Shown here in pieces: positions 44,448-55,999 of a DNA stretch of 64,000 nucleotides. A model generated the notes under the pieces. That model worked only from the letters and a program-made list of their open reading frames with translations, did not search any database and was not told the origin of the DNA. A program made the translations under genes and the position numbers. The DNA is taken from the NCBI RefSeq assembly GCF_000315625.1, contig NW_005434669.1:1055325-1119324 (forward strand), given 5' to 3'. This DNA is from Guillardia theta CCMP2712 (lineage: Eukaryota; Cryptophyceae; Pyrenomonadales; Geminigeraceae). Each line of letters begins with the position of its first letter. Position 1 is the first letter of the stretch.

Positions 44448-45246
44448 CTGATACTACTCCTTCAAATCCTCCTCCTCTTGCTTCTCGATCAAGCTCACTA
44501 CTACGTTCACTCTTCTACCCACCTCCTGCCCACCATCTCTCTGCAAGTTTTCATCTTTTCGTCCTCCAATTGATCGTCCTCATCAGAACGGTAGCGGCTT
44601 CGAGAAGCATATTCGGCAGGAGCACAACCCGAGATGGTACCTTTTCTTCCTGATCTACATCAAGTCGAAGCAACCCTCCTACCTTACTGGCCAGGAGAAA
44701 TTTGTATACAATCAGGTCCCTTCAAGCTCTTTCCCCCCATCTGCCCTTCCCTCCTCCTTTTCACTGATCCTTCTCTCCTCCCTGTCCCTGTCCCTTTGTT
44801 CCTCCCTCTTCTTCCTCCCCCTCGTCTTCCCCCTCCTCTTTTTCTCGCTTTATGTCACCTCATCTGTTTGCTCAGTTGCTGATTGCTGCAAACAGGTATG
44901 GCCAGCAAAAGGTCCCTTGCATTTCGACTGGCTGCCAAGGTGAGCAGAGGAGGAAGAGGAGGGGGACGAAGAGGAATAGGAAGAGTCTGAATGTGTGTGA
45001 AGGGAGAGGACGTTTCACTTAAGCGGAGGGGATGAAGGAGACGACACGCTTTCCAAGGTATTCGTCGAGGAGGAGGAAGGAGGAAGGTGACTGAAGCTTT
45101 TGTAGATTGAGAGCAGGATGGACTCTTTCGAGGCGAAACTCGCTGGCTGCATGGAAATTCTCAAGGAAATTCAGGTAGAGCGACGACATACCCGACATGT
45201 CTCACCTTTCTACCAGGAGAGCTTGCAGAACGAGAACAAAGACTAA
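35654..45246 (+). CDS. ITPR: Inositol 1,4,5-trisphosphate receptor-type Ca2+ release channel
   Basis: Exons: 35654-35787, 35852-37130, 37376-37458, 37509-41685, 41812-41946, 42149-43588, 43707-44036, 44138-44284, 44587-44715, 44896-44939, 45024-45057, 45106-45174, 45217-45246. Phases close at 2676 aa, the usual IP3R size (about 2700). The N-terminal IP3R/RyR domain (LRYGDRIALVPNG, LCHWKMIPKLQYEAAKALKK) is followed by a MIR region (KYGDTVQFVHSSSGLTLTI, YLKSQDGSL). Next comes a very large helical RIH solenoid (exon 37509-41685). RIH-associated motifs are MRRLCMGQNQELQDIFRVQS and GPNYHNQEAIATADFF. The channel has about six helices, pore loop IAMRGDGVRD and gate helix AIITGIVIDAF. The C-terminal zinc knuckle is CFIC with GFEKHIRQEH, followed by a coiled coil. 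It would release Ca2+ from internal stores. The intron after exon 43707-44036 appears to be GC-AG. Confidence 0.95.
37243..37305. repeat. (TGCTCC)n hexanucleotide array in an intron
   Basis: About ten copies of CTCCTG lie in the IP3-receptor intron 37131-37375. Read through, they would give Ala-Pro repeats in the coding frame, but the GTGAAG donor at 37131 and the CTTCAG acceptor at 37375 remove them. Confidence 0.85.
44349..44446. repeat. (CTC)n followed by (CTA)n tract in an intron
   Basis: About 18 CTC and 15 CTA triplets in the IP3-receptor intron 44285-44586. Confidence 0.9.
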
Positions 45247-45328
45247 GAGGAAGATGTTGAGCGGCATGGATTGGCAGACTAGCCCTCTGTAACTAGTAAG
45301 TCTGTTGTTTGTGTATTAAAGGATTCTT

Positions 45329-46093
45329 TCATTTGAGCTCTTTGATGTCATCGAGCTTCATGCAGACTACCACTCCTCCTCCGACGTCGGTGCCGCAGCT
45401 GTGATAGTCGTACACACACATGCCGCTCTCTCGAAAGCTTCCAACAACTATGGGACACCCATGAAGCAGCTCGTCTCTGCATCTTGTGTTGGTCCAGCTT
45501 TGCTTGCCCCCTTCCTCTTCGCTCGTCTCCTTCAACAGCCTCTCTCCTGTGCTCGCGTACCATAGCACCATAGTGATCACCATCTCCAACGCCGTCGGCA
45601 TCTTGTACGGGCTGTTCTGGAGGTATGACGCGCCCTGAACGAGCTTGATGTCCTCTGGCTGCACCAGCTCCACCTGCAGCGCTCGCGCCAGCGCCTGCTG
45701 GTCCTGGTAGAGCTTGTTGGTGCTCCTGGGAAGGATATCCTTTGCGATGAGGATCCAGTAGCAGGCCTCGGGGCCCTCTAGCCCGCGCTGCGCCTTCATC
45801 TTGTCCCAGTAGTATCTGATGCTGCAGGCGTTCCCTTCCTTGGGCGCCTGCATCACCTCCGCCATGAGGTTCATGCACATCCTCCTGCTGTTGAGGGTGG
45901 AAGGAACCAGCACGAGAAGGTGGGTCTCGCAAACTTTCTTTCCTTTCCAGATGGGGCAGGAGGCGCCCATGAGCGCCTTGATCCTCCTAGGTAGCGCCGG
46001 CTCGTCCGGCACCAGTCCAAAGTACCTCCCCCATTCCTCCTTGCCGAACTTCGCCCACGCCATGCCGCCTGCCCCCGGTTCCTCCTTCCCCAT
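45329..46093 (-). CDS. Orphan intronless protein, 254 aa
   Basis: Single exon from the ATG at 46093 (MGKEEPGAGGMAWAKFG) to the stop at 45329. The frame extends a little upstream without an ATG. The protein is soluble and mixed alpha/beta, with recognisable conserved-looking stretches (CSIRYYWDKMKAQRGLEGPE, CYWILIAKDILPRSTNKLYQ) but no domain I can name. It faces the IP3-receptor gene tail to tail, with only about 80 nt between the stops. Confidence 0.65.
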   Translation of the reverse strand: MGKEEPGAGGMAWAKFGKEEWGRYFGLVPDEPALPRRIKALMGASCPIWKGKKVCETHLLVLVPSTLNSRRMCMNLMAEVMQAPKEGNACSIRYYWDKMKAQRGLEGPEACYWILIAKDILPRSTNKLYQDQQALARALQVELVQPEDIKLVQGASYLQNSPYKMPTALEMVITMVLWYASTGERLLKETSEEEGGKQSWTNTRCRDELLHGCPIVVGSFRESGMCVYDYHSCGTDVGGGVVVCMKLDDIKELK

Positions 46094-46430
46094 GGTAGCC
46101 AATGAGCGGCCAATGAGGGGATGAGGGGACAACGGGAGCTGATAGGGGATGAGGGGGACAACGGGAGCCTGTGGCTAACGTTCATGGGAGGGAGGGAGAG
46201 AGGGAGGGAGGGAGAGAGGGAGGGAGGGAGGGAGGGAGGGAGGGAGGGAGGGAGAAGCAGGCAGCCTGGATGGCTCATGATGTTCATGCCGGCATTTTCG
46301 TGATGCTCTGAGGAATTGAGGGGATGATAACGCTATCCGCTCGTCTCACCATGATCACAGGCAGACAAGGACAGAGTTGACCAACCTGCGATGATCTTCA
46401 GCCATTGCTGACACCTTCATCCCCCTTGAA
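46094..46430. other. Divergent intergenic region with (GGGA)n tract
   Basis: Short spacer between divergent genes. 46184-46253 is a GGGA/GGAG repeat. No coding segment. Confidence 0.6.
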
Positions 46431-47919
46431 ATGCTCGCGGCGAGCAAGAAGATCGGACGTCTGCTCGTGCTGCTGCTGACCACCTACCCTCTGCTGGCTG
46501 AAGCTGGCGGCAGGTAAGGAGGTGAGAGGGTAGTGCCTCTACTCAACCAAGGGAGCAGGAGGGCAGGAAGTGGCAGGCGATGCTTGTCTGCTCTGGTAGA
46601 GCCACCGACCATCGGTCAGTGCACAAACTTGTTCATCAAGGCGGTGGAGTACCGAGCATGCGTGAGCAACGAGAGCGAAGTGCAAGCCAAGGTGTGAGAG
46701 AGCGGGAGGATGAAAATATGAGAATGTCTACAGGCGACAGCAGCAAGAACAAAGCTCTCAGTCTCGGATCTGAGCGTGTACGTCAACCTGGCACAGAGTT
46801 TCCTCAACCAGCAATGCCGCCTTATGTGAGGAGCTGTTGACTGTCTTGATGCTTCGTGACTGACTTGTACATAGCTGGCAGAACTGGGTAAGAGGACAAC
46901 CTTCTATTTGTACGATGACCTTGAGGCAGGTCACTCCTCCGTACTTCGTCTACACGTGCTATGGTGGCACCAAGAACTTGCAACCCTGCAACGGCCCTGA
47001 AGATCACTTCACATGTAGCTTTTCATCGCTTTTTTGGTTGATCTTGATGAGAAAATTTCTGCAGGTACCTTAGGTACATGTATACAACTGCAGCAGAACC
47101 CCAACTGGCCGGTGAAGGCCTCAGCTGTACTTGCCTCGTGTGAAGCCATGCAGGTCAATTGGTGGAACATGATCCAAACTAGTCAGTTTGGGGGGATACC
47201 AACCACTCTCTACAACGTGAGAAATCCTGATGCTGAAGCTGAGAGACTGAAGTTTCTAGCAGACGAGACAATGGTATTGCCCTTCTCAGCTGGAGTATGA
47301 GCTGGGAACAGTGTCTCTCGGATCAGTGACGGAGACGGTTTACGCTCCTTCCTCGAACCCCTGGATCTTGAGCGAGTGCGACTTGGTGGACAGGTGGGGA
47401 GATGAGGGGCAGACGCTTTGCCGTGACGTCCTTGACAGGTTCGGGCTGCCGCTGCCGAATGCTGACGCTCAGTGCGAGAACGTGACGGACACAAACCCTG
47501 TAGGGGAGAGGCACAAGCTAGAAGCGGCTCTAACGTCAGCCTTAGGTGAAGGACCAGTGCTGCGGCTACTGCGTTCTCAACAACGCTCATCTCATGCGCA
47601 TGTGGAACTGCACGGCGTTAGGAGACCTCGCGCATGACCCTGTTGGCTTGAACGTGGGCACATGCTCGGCAATCTGCTGGACTAGAGCTGAAGCTTCTGC
47701 AGGCCCTCGCCCAGTACTGTCGCTTGGGAGGCTGCAAGGAGACTCGTCCATGCCTAGGGAGTCCTGTGAAGATGGGAGACCCCAAGGTGAGCGACAAGGA
47801 CAGACGAGGCGACTCGAGTGCTGACGCTGTTGGCGCGTCTGCCTCAGACTCTGCTGAACCCCCTCAGTTATGCCGTGCAGTGCGATCAGCTCAACTCAGG
47901 CTGTCAAGATCAAGTGTAA
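46431..47919 (+). CDS. Secreted Cys-rich protein, unknown family
   Basis: The ATG at 46431 opens a signal peptide (RLLVLLLTTYPLLAEAGG). Later exons carry evenly spaced cysteines: IGQCTNLFIKAVEYRACVSN (near 46610-46690), a 46735-46825 exon, TPPYFVYTCYGGTKNLQPCN (46930-47012), and TLGTCIQLQQNPNWPVKASA (47065-47280). The next segment, LEYELGTVSLGSVTETVYAP, ends CENVTDTNP and is spliced to VKDQCCGYCVLNNAHLMRMW. It ends ALAQYCRLGGCKETRPCLGS and a terminal exon stopping at TAA 47917-47919. Introns are 40-60 nt. The junction after exon 1 (46513) does not close in phase as I draw it, so a small exon is probably missing. Extracellular or endomembrane location is likely; I cannot name a function. Confidence 0.7.
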
Positions 47920-48090
47920 GTTCACGTGCTGGTCAGGCCGAAGGTCATGATGGTGAGCAGGTGTAAACTACGTTCGGCATGTGATAACAGGATTGAAGCT
48001 CTGCGATCTCGTTTAGGATATGGCCTTTCCGCCGCATCCAGCCATTCTTATTCTTTTCTATTTGTACTGTATTTTCCGCTAATGATTATG

Positions 48091-50154
48091 TCATACATGA
48101 ATATTTGAAAGCACTAAGCAAGGAACAAGTCTTCTGCCTCTTCGGCCTCGTTCTCCACAGCAGACTCGTACCTGCAACCTTGTTATCGCAATCGAGCTGA
48201 GAAGCAAGTCGTACGGGGCGATGTTGAAGTAGTCAGCGTATGCTCTGCTCATCTTCAACTCGATGTCACGAAGCGTCATTCGCATCTGATCTGAAACTTG
48301 AAAGATTTCTTTCATTCTCGAGTTCTCGTCGTCGATCTTGGCTTTGCATTCTTCTTCAAGCTCTTTTCTTGCCTGCGATAGCGGTCATGTTATGCTGAGC
48401 ACGACTATGTGTGTGAATTACAAGCTCGTACTCTCGGAGCCTTGACAGCTCGGTTTGAATCTTTGACAAGTTGCTCTCCGCGCTCAGTCTCAGAACCTGC
48501 GATCCGATCAACAAATCGAATCTCGACTGACATCCTACCTGATCTTCACGCCTCCCAGCTTGCTCTTTGAGAAACAACTGCTCCAGGCGGTTCTTCTCTT
48601 CCTCGTGCCGTTTTTTGAGTTCCTGAAGCAACGGGTGTAGCAGTCAGGCATCTTTCAGCAAGGTGCAATCAAGACGACCTCTATGTACTCCTGCAAACAA
48701 GCAAGCGTCAGTTGCCAGGCCACGAGCTAGCAGAGCGACTTTACCTTCCTCAGACGCTCTTTCTCCTTCTGCCTGTTCATTTCCTCGGCGAGCTCAGTTT
48801 CTCGCTGCTGCAGAGGATGCAGCTGGATCTCGGATTCTCTTCTCGCCTTCAGCATCATCAGAGGAGTCAATCAGCGTTTCTTAGCGTCGCTGCACCTGCT
48901 CTGCTTTACGAAGAGTTTCACTGAGGTTTGCTATTTCTTCTGCGTTCGCTCCCTGTAGCGCTTCGATCTCCTCCTCACGTCTCTGCGCGCTCTCGCGCTC
49001 CTGTTCCAACGAGATCGCACATGATCGTCAGAGAACAAACAAAAAGGAAAAGGAGGAGGACAACCTGTTGCAGCATCTTCCTCAACTTGTCAAGTTCTTC
49101 TCTACCTTGCGAGCATTGAGCCAGCGCTTGTCGGAGTTGCAACCTTGCCTGAGATGAGTTTCAGAAGAGCTTCTCAGCACAACAGCATTTCAACATCATC
49201 AATATCATCATCCATTGATCGCGTCGGCGAGATTCCGTTGAGATACTCGGCAGTTCCGCGTATCAGAGTGCTTTCATAGCGGTAGTTCTCTGACCCTTCT
49301 CTCCTCTCGAAAGTCAACCGCACTCGTGAGCCCTGGGGTCCGAGGATGAGGCCTCGCAATGTTGAGAGAGGTTCGCCGATGACCTGAAAAGGAGATCAAT
49401 GAAGAGCTGGGACAAGAAGCGCATGCCAACATCTCTGTCATCCACGGCAAGAATCATGTCGCCAACTCTCACAGATCCCTCGCGTTCTGCGGATCCTCCG
49501 CTCACGATAGTCTTGACGTATACCGATCCATCGTTCTCCTGCTGAAAGAAATACCTACTCCCGCTTGTACTGCAACATGAGGAAGAAGAGTAAGAAAACA
49601 TCTCTAGATCCCATTCACAAAACATTTTGATTCGCCATGTTGTCTTATGAGGATGATTGAAATCTGGTGGCATTATTGGGTAACAAAACAACAGCACACT
49701 CACATCGAACATCAACCTATTAACAACCTTATCTATCTCAAAGTCGTTACTGTGTTCTCAAGCAGTTAGAACAAAAGGAATCTTTTGCAAACTATCTCAG
49801 AGGCCTTCATTTCATTTTGTAAATTTGTTACAAGCATCCTTCTCATTGCTATGCCCAACCTCCCACCTCCACAAAAGAAACGTCAAGCTACAAGCTTTTG
49901 AATCTCATATCTTCAAAGCACCGTGAAACATCATCTTTGTTGCAAACAAAAAAGCAAGCCACCTCGTCTACTCACACCCTGGTCTACTTCACCTTGGTGA
50001 TCGTAAATACCTTTTCAATCACCATCCTCATCGCTGCTATAGGATGAACATCATCAAGAGCATCATCATCGATTTCGTGAGCATTGTCATCGTCTCGCTT
50101 ACCGATTCCTGACTCCATTACCGCATCTCGTCCACTTGCGCTACCTCCGTACAT
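48091..50154 (-). CDS. PDZ domain plus long coiled coil, scaffold-type protein
   Basis: Start ATG at 50154 (MYGGSASGRDAVMESGI) with a good GTAAGC donor. Small exons lead to a PDZ domain at about 49390-49575 and 49230-49383: FFQQENDGSVYVKTIVSGGS, GDMILAVDDRD joined to VIGEPLSTLRGLILGPQGSR, then VRLTFERREG. After an acidic link (MDDDIDD) come six or seven short exons forming one coiled coil: LQLRQALAQCSQGREELDKL, RREEEIEALQGANAEEIANL, ELKKRHEEEKNRLEQLFLKE, and LRDIELKMSRAYADYFNIAP. Most junctions are phase-consistent. The first exons and the C-terminal end after ITRLQ are uncertain; a +1 frame would end in an acidic tail AEEAEDLFLA. A cytoskeletal or membrane scaffold is likely. Confidence 0.75.
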
Positions 50155-50732
50155 GTTTGAGCAGTAGCCAATGACCCCACCCCCTGCAATTCCAGTCTTG
50201 TCGTTTCTAGGCTGACTGCGTGACCGCTTTCTCCTGAGTATGGCACATATCCTTCTGGCATTATGGCAAGAGACTCAAAATCTCTACCTTACGCTGGAAG
50301 GCTAGAGAGGCCAATCTTGTTTCTAATACCACCCCCTTCAACCCCCACCTGGCTACACCACTACCCCCCCGTTGCCCCTTTAGTAGGATAACGGTAGTCA
50401 AGGTCCGCGTTCGAACGACAAACTAAATCTTGTTGAGCTAAACCAGAGGGTTTAGTCAAGTAGTGTAGTACTGAACCAACACAGATAACGGCCCGGGCCG
50501 GGGCGCGGGAGTCACCGTGACCCCAAGTTAACAATTTTACTCGGCGGCCCAGGCCCCGGGCATGTTGGCACTTCGAGTAAATCTGCAGGCAGCGACCACG
50601 CGGGCCTCTTTACTTATTCAGAGTCACTGAATTCAAACCAGAACCGACTCAGTAGATGGCGGGAGTCCAGCCCATGGCCACTGACGTTCAACCGTTCCAA
50701 AACTTTCGAAGACGCGCCGGGCAGGTGGAGGA
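50155..50732. other. Intergenic, small GC-rich patch
   Basis: Between the PDZ/coiled-coil gene and the stop of the cactin gene. 50480-50580 has CCGGGCCGGGG-type words like the other islands. No gene seen. Confidence 0.5.
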
Positions 50733-53358
50733 CTAACGTCTGTACCGATAGCGCTTGAAGTTGAAGTAGAGGTGAAGAATTCCTCTGCAGAGCAGGTCAG
50801 ATCGCAAGAGACGGTAGGAAGTCACCTGTCGAAAGTGCACTTGAAGCCTTTCTTGTGCGAGAACTCCCACTCCTTGTTCACAATGCGAAAACTGCGGGGA
50901 AGGATGAGGAAGACATTCGATCACAGAGAAATCAACGCACGCCAAGTCCTCGTAGGGGGGGCCGGCCGAGAAGCGAAGGATCTTGGTCTCCGGGTTGTTG
51001 TCGGCCTCGAGCTTGAAGACCGGAGTCTTGGTCTTGTCGATGAGATCAGGATAGAAGATGTTGAACTTGTAGCCCTGCCGCGAGTTTAGAGAGCAGCCTA
51101 CAAGTCAAGAGACGTCAAGGCTTACTTGAACGATCTTTGGTGGAGGATTGTCTTGATCGTAATGAGTCTGTTGGAGAGGTGAGAATCGAGTACAGCAAGA
51201 CGAGGACGCGCAAAGTGGAGAGGAGGAGGACAAAGGGAAGAGAAGATGAGCAAAGAGGACAGACGAACCTGGTTGTACTTGTTCCACTCGTAGCCGGTGT
51301 GAACGCGGTTGAAGAATCTCGGTTTGCGAGGACGGTACTTATCATGCCAAGAGTAGACCTGGTCGACTTACACATGAGATGACGTGGGAGAAATCATGAG
51401 AGCCTGACTTGATTGTCGAGGGAGATCTCATCAGTGAAGACCGCCTCATCCTCTTCGAGTGTCTTGTCCATCGAGTCATAGAGCTGCGGGCAGTAGTCAC
51501 ACCGTTTGCACTTTGGTGAATCTGCAACACCTGATCCTCCATGCTCCTGCTCTTGACTTCTCTGAACTTGTTCGTCTCCGCCTCCAAGACAGCCTGCAGC
51601 ATCATGACGATTGTGATGATCGCCGAGCAGGAAAACCTTGCGCTTCTGCTCAATTTGCTGCTTGTCTTCTGCCTCGTCGACCGCTGGAAGAAAAGTCAGT
51701 CTGGCTGTCTCGTTTTCTTGCATCTTACCATCATCACCGCGGTAAGACCGATCCAAGACAGGACTGACGAACCCTGTCATTGAAAAAGGGAACAGAAAGT
51801 AGCAACACCTGAAGCTTCCTTGGTTGTCGCTCTCCTCTCCTTCGCTTGCAGCCTCCTCCTTGTCATCCTCCTTCGAACTCTCCTGCACAGCAGCACCTTT
51901 CATCATCATCCCAGCATCATTCCTCGTCTCTCACCTTCTCCTCCATCCTTGGACCTGCCGGCTTAAGAGCCACAGTATGAACCTGCGACTCGAGGGCGCT
52001 GAGACGCCGACGGAGGATCGACTGATGGATCTCCTTGAGCGTCGCCTTGGCCTTGGCGACCACGATCCTCCTCAGACAAGTTTCCCAGAACTCCGTGTCG
52101 GAAGCCGAGTCACCCTCCAGCATGTCCTTGATCTCCTTCTCCTGCTCTTCCAGCTCCCTCCTGCTTTTGCCTTGGAACATCTTAACAATGTCAGCATGCA
52201 CAGCAGCATGGACGCCGTCGAGATAATGCCCGCTCCTTCCCTCGGCTGCCCATGCTGCTTGACGACGAGCATCCTGAAGGAAAAGTGAGTTGAGGACAAG
52301 AAAGAAGTGAGGGAGGACTTACCTGAAGCTCATCCTCGCACACCGTAGTCATGCACTCCCAGAACAATACGTTCTCCATGTCGAGATTGCGATACATTTC
52401 TATGTCCCTCTCTAGCTCCTCCAGAGCAGCAATCTGTGTGTGAACGGAGTGAGACGAGGAGTGAAGGAAGATGACTCTGATCAACAGATGAGACGGACGC
52501 GAGGGCGCGAAACGATTCAGAGGGGGGTTAGAGGGAGCGAAAGGATCCAACCTGAAGGCCTTTGAAAAGCTTGTACGGCTCCGTCATTTCGACCTGCGGA
52601 GGAAGTCAAGAATGCCTGTGGTGGTCGATGGGATCTCACCTCCATGTTGTCTTCGATGAGATTCTTTGCCAAGATGTCAATGGGTCTTGCGCGACCTTCC
52701 TTGAGCCGAATCTTTGAACGGATCTTCGCTTGCTCCAAGTGAAACTTATCCGCGTTTCTCTCCCATTCAGCATGTTGCTGGTCTTCTTGCTGCCTCTGCA
52801 TTCTCGCCTTCTCTTCTTCCAGCCATGCCTGCTCTCGCTCTCTTTCTTCTCGCCTTTGCTTCACCTGTCAACAACTAAGAAGAAGTCAAGAGGGTCAATG
52901 GGTCACCTTTTGCACTTCATCTTCGATCATTCGCTTCCTCTCATCCTCATGGCGACGACGTTCTCTCTCTGACATCTGCTCGTAAGGCTTGTATCTGTGA
53001 TCACGCGAGGTCTGGACAGTTTCTTCCTTCTTGTGCCAACGAAACTGCTGTGTGATGTTGCTATCTCCAAAGCGATTGTTTTCATCCGTGTAGCTAATGG
53101 CACACAAACAATCTTAACAACGCACATCAAGTCGTATGAGGAAATACCCGCAGATTGTATTTCTTTCTTCTTCCTTCAACCGTTTAAGAGCCCTTGCATT
53201 GTTCAAGTTAGAATCGTTTTCTTTACACAGCAAGCAATCTACTTCTTGGCAAGACGACGATTCATCTTTTCCTCTCTGGTCCTACAGCAACGGATTAGAG
53301 ACTAATTGTACCTTGCAAGCTGTAAAGCTTACTCTGCCATTTTGTGAAGCTTTTTTGA

Positions 53359-53444
<86 letters not shown>

Positions 53445-53575
53445 TCCTGTCGCGCTCCCTGCTCCGATCTCTTCCTCTGCTTCTGTCTCGTTCCCTGGAA
53501 AGCATGGTGAGAAGTTTTCAGACAGGATACATTTGTTCACCGATCATCGCTTCTCCTTCTGTCGTCTCTTCCCAT
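50733..53575 (-). CDS. CACTIN: Cactin, splicing-associated nuclear protein
   Basis: Eighteen exons: 53541-53575, 53333-53494, 53243-53281, 52907-53093, 52640-52864, 52552-52593, 52323-52433, 51935-52273, 51807-51882, 51729-51773, 51637-51683, 51531-51593, 51409-51483, 51269-51358, 51126-51167, 50941-51074, 50826-50891, 50733-50784. Phases close at 609 aa. The N-terminus is SR/RD-rich ([20 protein letters not shown] and a run of Arg-Asp pairs). The mid-domain shows [25 protein letters not shown] and [12 protein letters not shown]. The diagnostic C-terminal domain is present in full: [53 protein letters not shown] and the end [16 protein letters not shown]. Cactin acts in the spliceosome and is single-copy in most eukaryotes. 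The 51807 donor is weak. Confidence 0.95.
53359..53448. repeat. (CCTGTC)n hexanucleotide array, coding
   Basis: About 15 copies. On the minus strand it reads AGGGAC in the cactin frame and encodes Arg-Asp pairs, extending the RD-rich N-terminus. Confidence 0.9.
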
Positions 53576-54554
53576 CTTGTCTCGATATCGACCTTTGTCC
53601 AGTGTCACTAGAGGTGTTAGCGCTGTGGATTCAAGGTTGACCCCCATTGTATCTCCTCAACAGTGACCGTTAACTCCCATAACAACCACGAGGGAGTCCA
53701 GGATCGGTATGAAGGTATCAAACACATTAATTCCTCTATCCTTGACTTTCTCTACTTTTGATTGTTGTAAATGCTCATCATTTTGTGATCTTCCTGCCTA
53801 CCGTGTCCTCTTTGTGACATGTACATAGCATACAATCTGGCTCTTCCTCCTCCTGCACCTTCTGCTCTCCTGCCTCTCTCTCTCCTTGTATCATCTCCTC
53901 CCTTTCCTCCCTCTTTCTCCCCTCCTCCCCTCCCGCCTCCTCCCGCCTCCTCCCGCCTCCGCATTCTCCTCCAAACATTCTTCCCCGCCTATGAGCTCGT
54001 GCTTGCCATGGCAGCGGCAACAGTATGAATGAGGGTGATGAAACTTTTCTCAGAAACAAGGGGGTTGGGGTGGTACTTCATTAGGTGAATACTGGAATTG
54101 TAGGGATAATACAAGGAAATCGAGGCGGGTAATAGGGGTCATTGAATGGGAAGGAATCATAGTTGGGTGGGGTAGTCTACGTAATGCAGGAAGAGACGAG
54201 TTGAGGTCGGTAGCCGAGGAAGAGGAGGGCAAGAACGTAGAACGAGGAGGGCCACTTTTAGTCGGGTAAGAGCAGGGCGAGGAGTGATAAGCAGTGTAAG
54301 GAAGCGTAAGGAAGAGGAAGAGGATGGAGAAGATGAGGGTAGAATGCAGAAGTTCCTCTGATATGATTCGCCTTGAGCGGGCATGCAGGTCAGATGATTG
54401 TCAAAGCAAAGCATGAGGGCATATGTTTGAGGAGAAAATACTCTCATAATGAAACCCCTACATGTTCTCTAAATCATTCTGACGCACGTGTCCTACCAGT
54501 GTGAATCTGAGGACATGATCTCGTTCTCTTGACCAGTTTAAGTTGCTTCCGAGC
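53576..54554. other. Divergent intergenic region
   Basis: About 1 kb between cactin (minus) and the small PDZ gene (plus). 53840-53960 is strongly pyrimidine-rich. No coding segment found. Confidence 0.55.
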
Positions 54555-55562
54555 ATGCTGAGCTATCTCGCTGCTAAGGGCATCACTGTTAGCCAACCCT
54601 CCATTGCTGGCATCGGTCTTGTGCTCGACATCCGCTCTCGCAGCGCTCAGAATGCGGTCAACAAGCTCCAACGGAAGCTTGAGTTCCTTGTGGAGTCTGG
54701 AGAGACGGCAGGACAGGTTCGGCATGCCTCCTCGCCCCCTCCTCCTCACACTCAGCAGGAGATGCAAGAGATCGGGGCGTCCAACGACCCTGACGTGGAC
54801 AATCTTCGGAAGCAGCTAGGTCAGGCCATGGTGGAGCTTGAGGCGTCGAGGGAGGACGATGCGATAGTGGTGGAGGATGTGATCGAGGACGGTCCTGCCC
54901 ATCGCAGCAACAAGTTCTCCGTGGGTGAGTCAAGGAACCTTGCTGCTCTCGCCCTCCGGTTGGCTGAGACTGGCTGCTCAAGGTGACCGCGTGCTGCAAG
55001 TCGACGGGACCCCAGTTGGTTCGTCTTTCACCCTCTTGTCGCGTCTCGTGACTCCCTCTCTCCTCTCTCCTGCATTTCGCCATTTTTTCATTCCGAGCTG
55101 TACTTTTCACTCCATGCTTTCACTCCATTCCTCCTCTCTCCTCTCCTCTCCTCTCCTCTCCTCTCCTCTCCTCTCCTCTCCTCTGCTTTAATCTACTCTT
55201 CTCTACCCTACCCTACTCTACTTTCCCCTCTCCTCCTTTCTCTCATCTCTCCTCTTCCCTCGTCTCCTCACTCTTCTCTTCTCTCTTCCTAAACCTGGCA
55301 TGAAGAGGAGCTTGCAGGGGTGAATCTTGACTTGTGTGGGAATCTTATAAGAGGAGAGGAGGGCGCTAGTGTCAAGGTTTCGATCAAGAAAGCAGAAAGC
55401 AGCGTGATCGAAGACATCGTTATCGTGCGAGGGACGGTGAGACGCAAACAGAGCGGGTGGAAGAGCAGGAGGAGACGAAACTTGCTGTGGGGGGGGGGGG
55501 GCAGGAGGGAACAGGGGGAGCAGGAACATGTAGAGGAGCAGGAGCAGGAGCATGTAGAAGAA

Positions 55563-55599
<37 letters not shown>

Positions 55600-55617
55600 G
55601 AGCAGGAGCAGGAGCAG

Positions 55618-55667
<50 letters not shown>

Positions 55668-55782
55668 GGTAGGGGCAGGAGAAGGAGCAGGGGCAGGATG
55701 CATGAAATGCGAATGAATAACTTGGCAGGTCTCAGCCGTCAGCGCACAGCAGAGTCGGAAAGGAGGGTTGTTCTCGTGGTAG
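54555..55782 (+). CDS. Small single-PDZ protein
   Basis: Five exons: 54555-54716, 54759-54924, 54983-55018, 55306-55436 and 55729-55782; phases close at 182 aa. The N-terminal half is helical (NAVNKLQRKLEFLVESGETA, LRKQLGQAMVELEASREDDA). One PDZ domain follows, spread over three exons: IVVEDVIEDGPAHRSNKFSV, GDRVLQVDGTPVG, LAGVNLDLCGNLIRGEEGAS and VKVSIKKAESSVIEDIVIVR. A short tail ends SRKGGLFSW. The upstream intron contains a TCTCC tract and the last intron a large AGGAGC array. Likely a protein-binding adaptor. The start ATG at 54555 is the first in frame with the acceptor-bounded coding run. Confidence 0.82.
55137..55190. repeat. (CTCTC)n tract in an intron
   Basis: About ten pentanucleotide copies in the third intron of the small PDZ gene (55019-55305), the same motif as at 1779-1816. 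Confidence 0.9.
55516..55696. repeat. (AGGAGC)n array in an intron
   Basis: Two blocks of AGGAGC/AGGGGC with GAGCATGTAGA interruptions, inside the last intron of the small PDZ gene (55437-55728). A run of ten G precedes it near 55491-55501. Confidence 0.9.
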
Positions 55783-55999
55783 AGCTTCTTCAATCTGTAC
55801 AATAAACCACCAGCTTCTCTCTCTCCCTCATACCCATCACACTCTACGCCCCAACGGCCCCGACCCCCACTCTTCCTCCTCCTGCTCCTTCGTCCTCCTC
55901 CCCATCCAACCCCCGTCCTCCCGATCCCGCTCCTAGCAATTCCACCCCCTTGTCCGTTTTATCCTGGTCCCCTTTGCCCTGACTACGCCCCCAAGTAAA

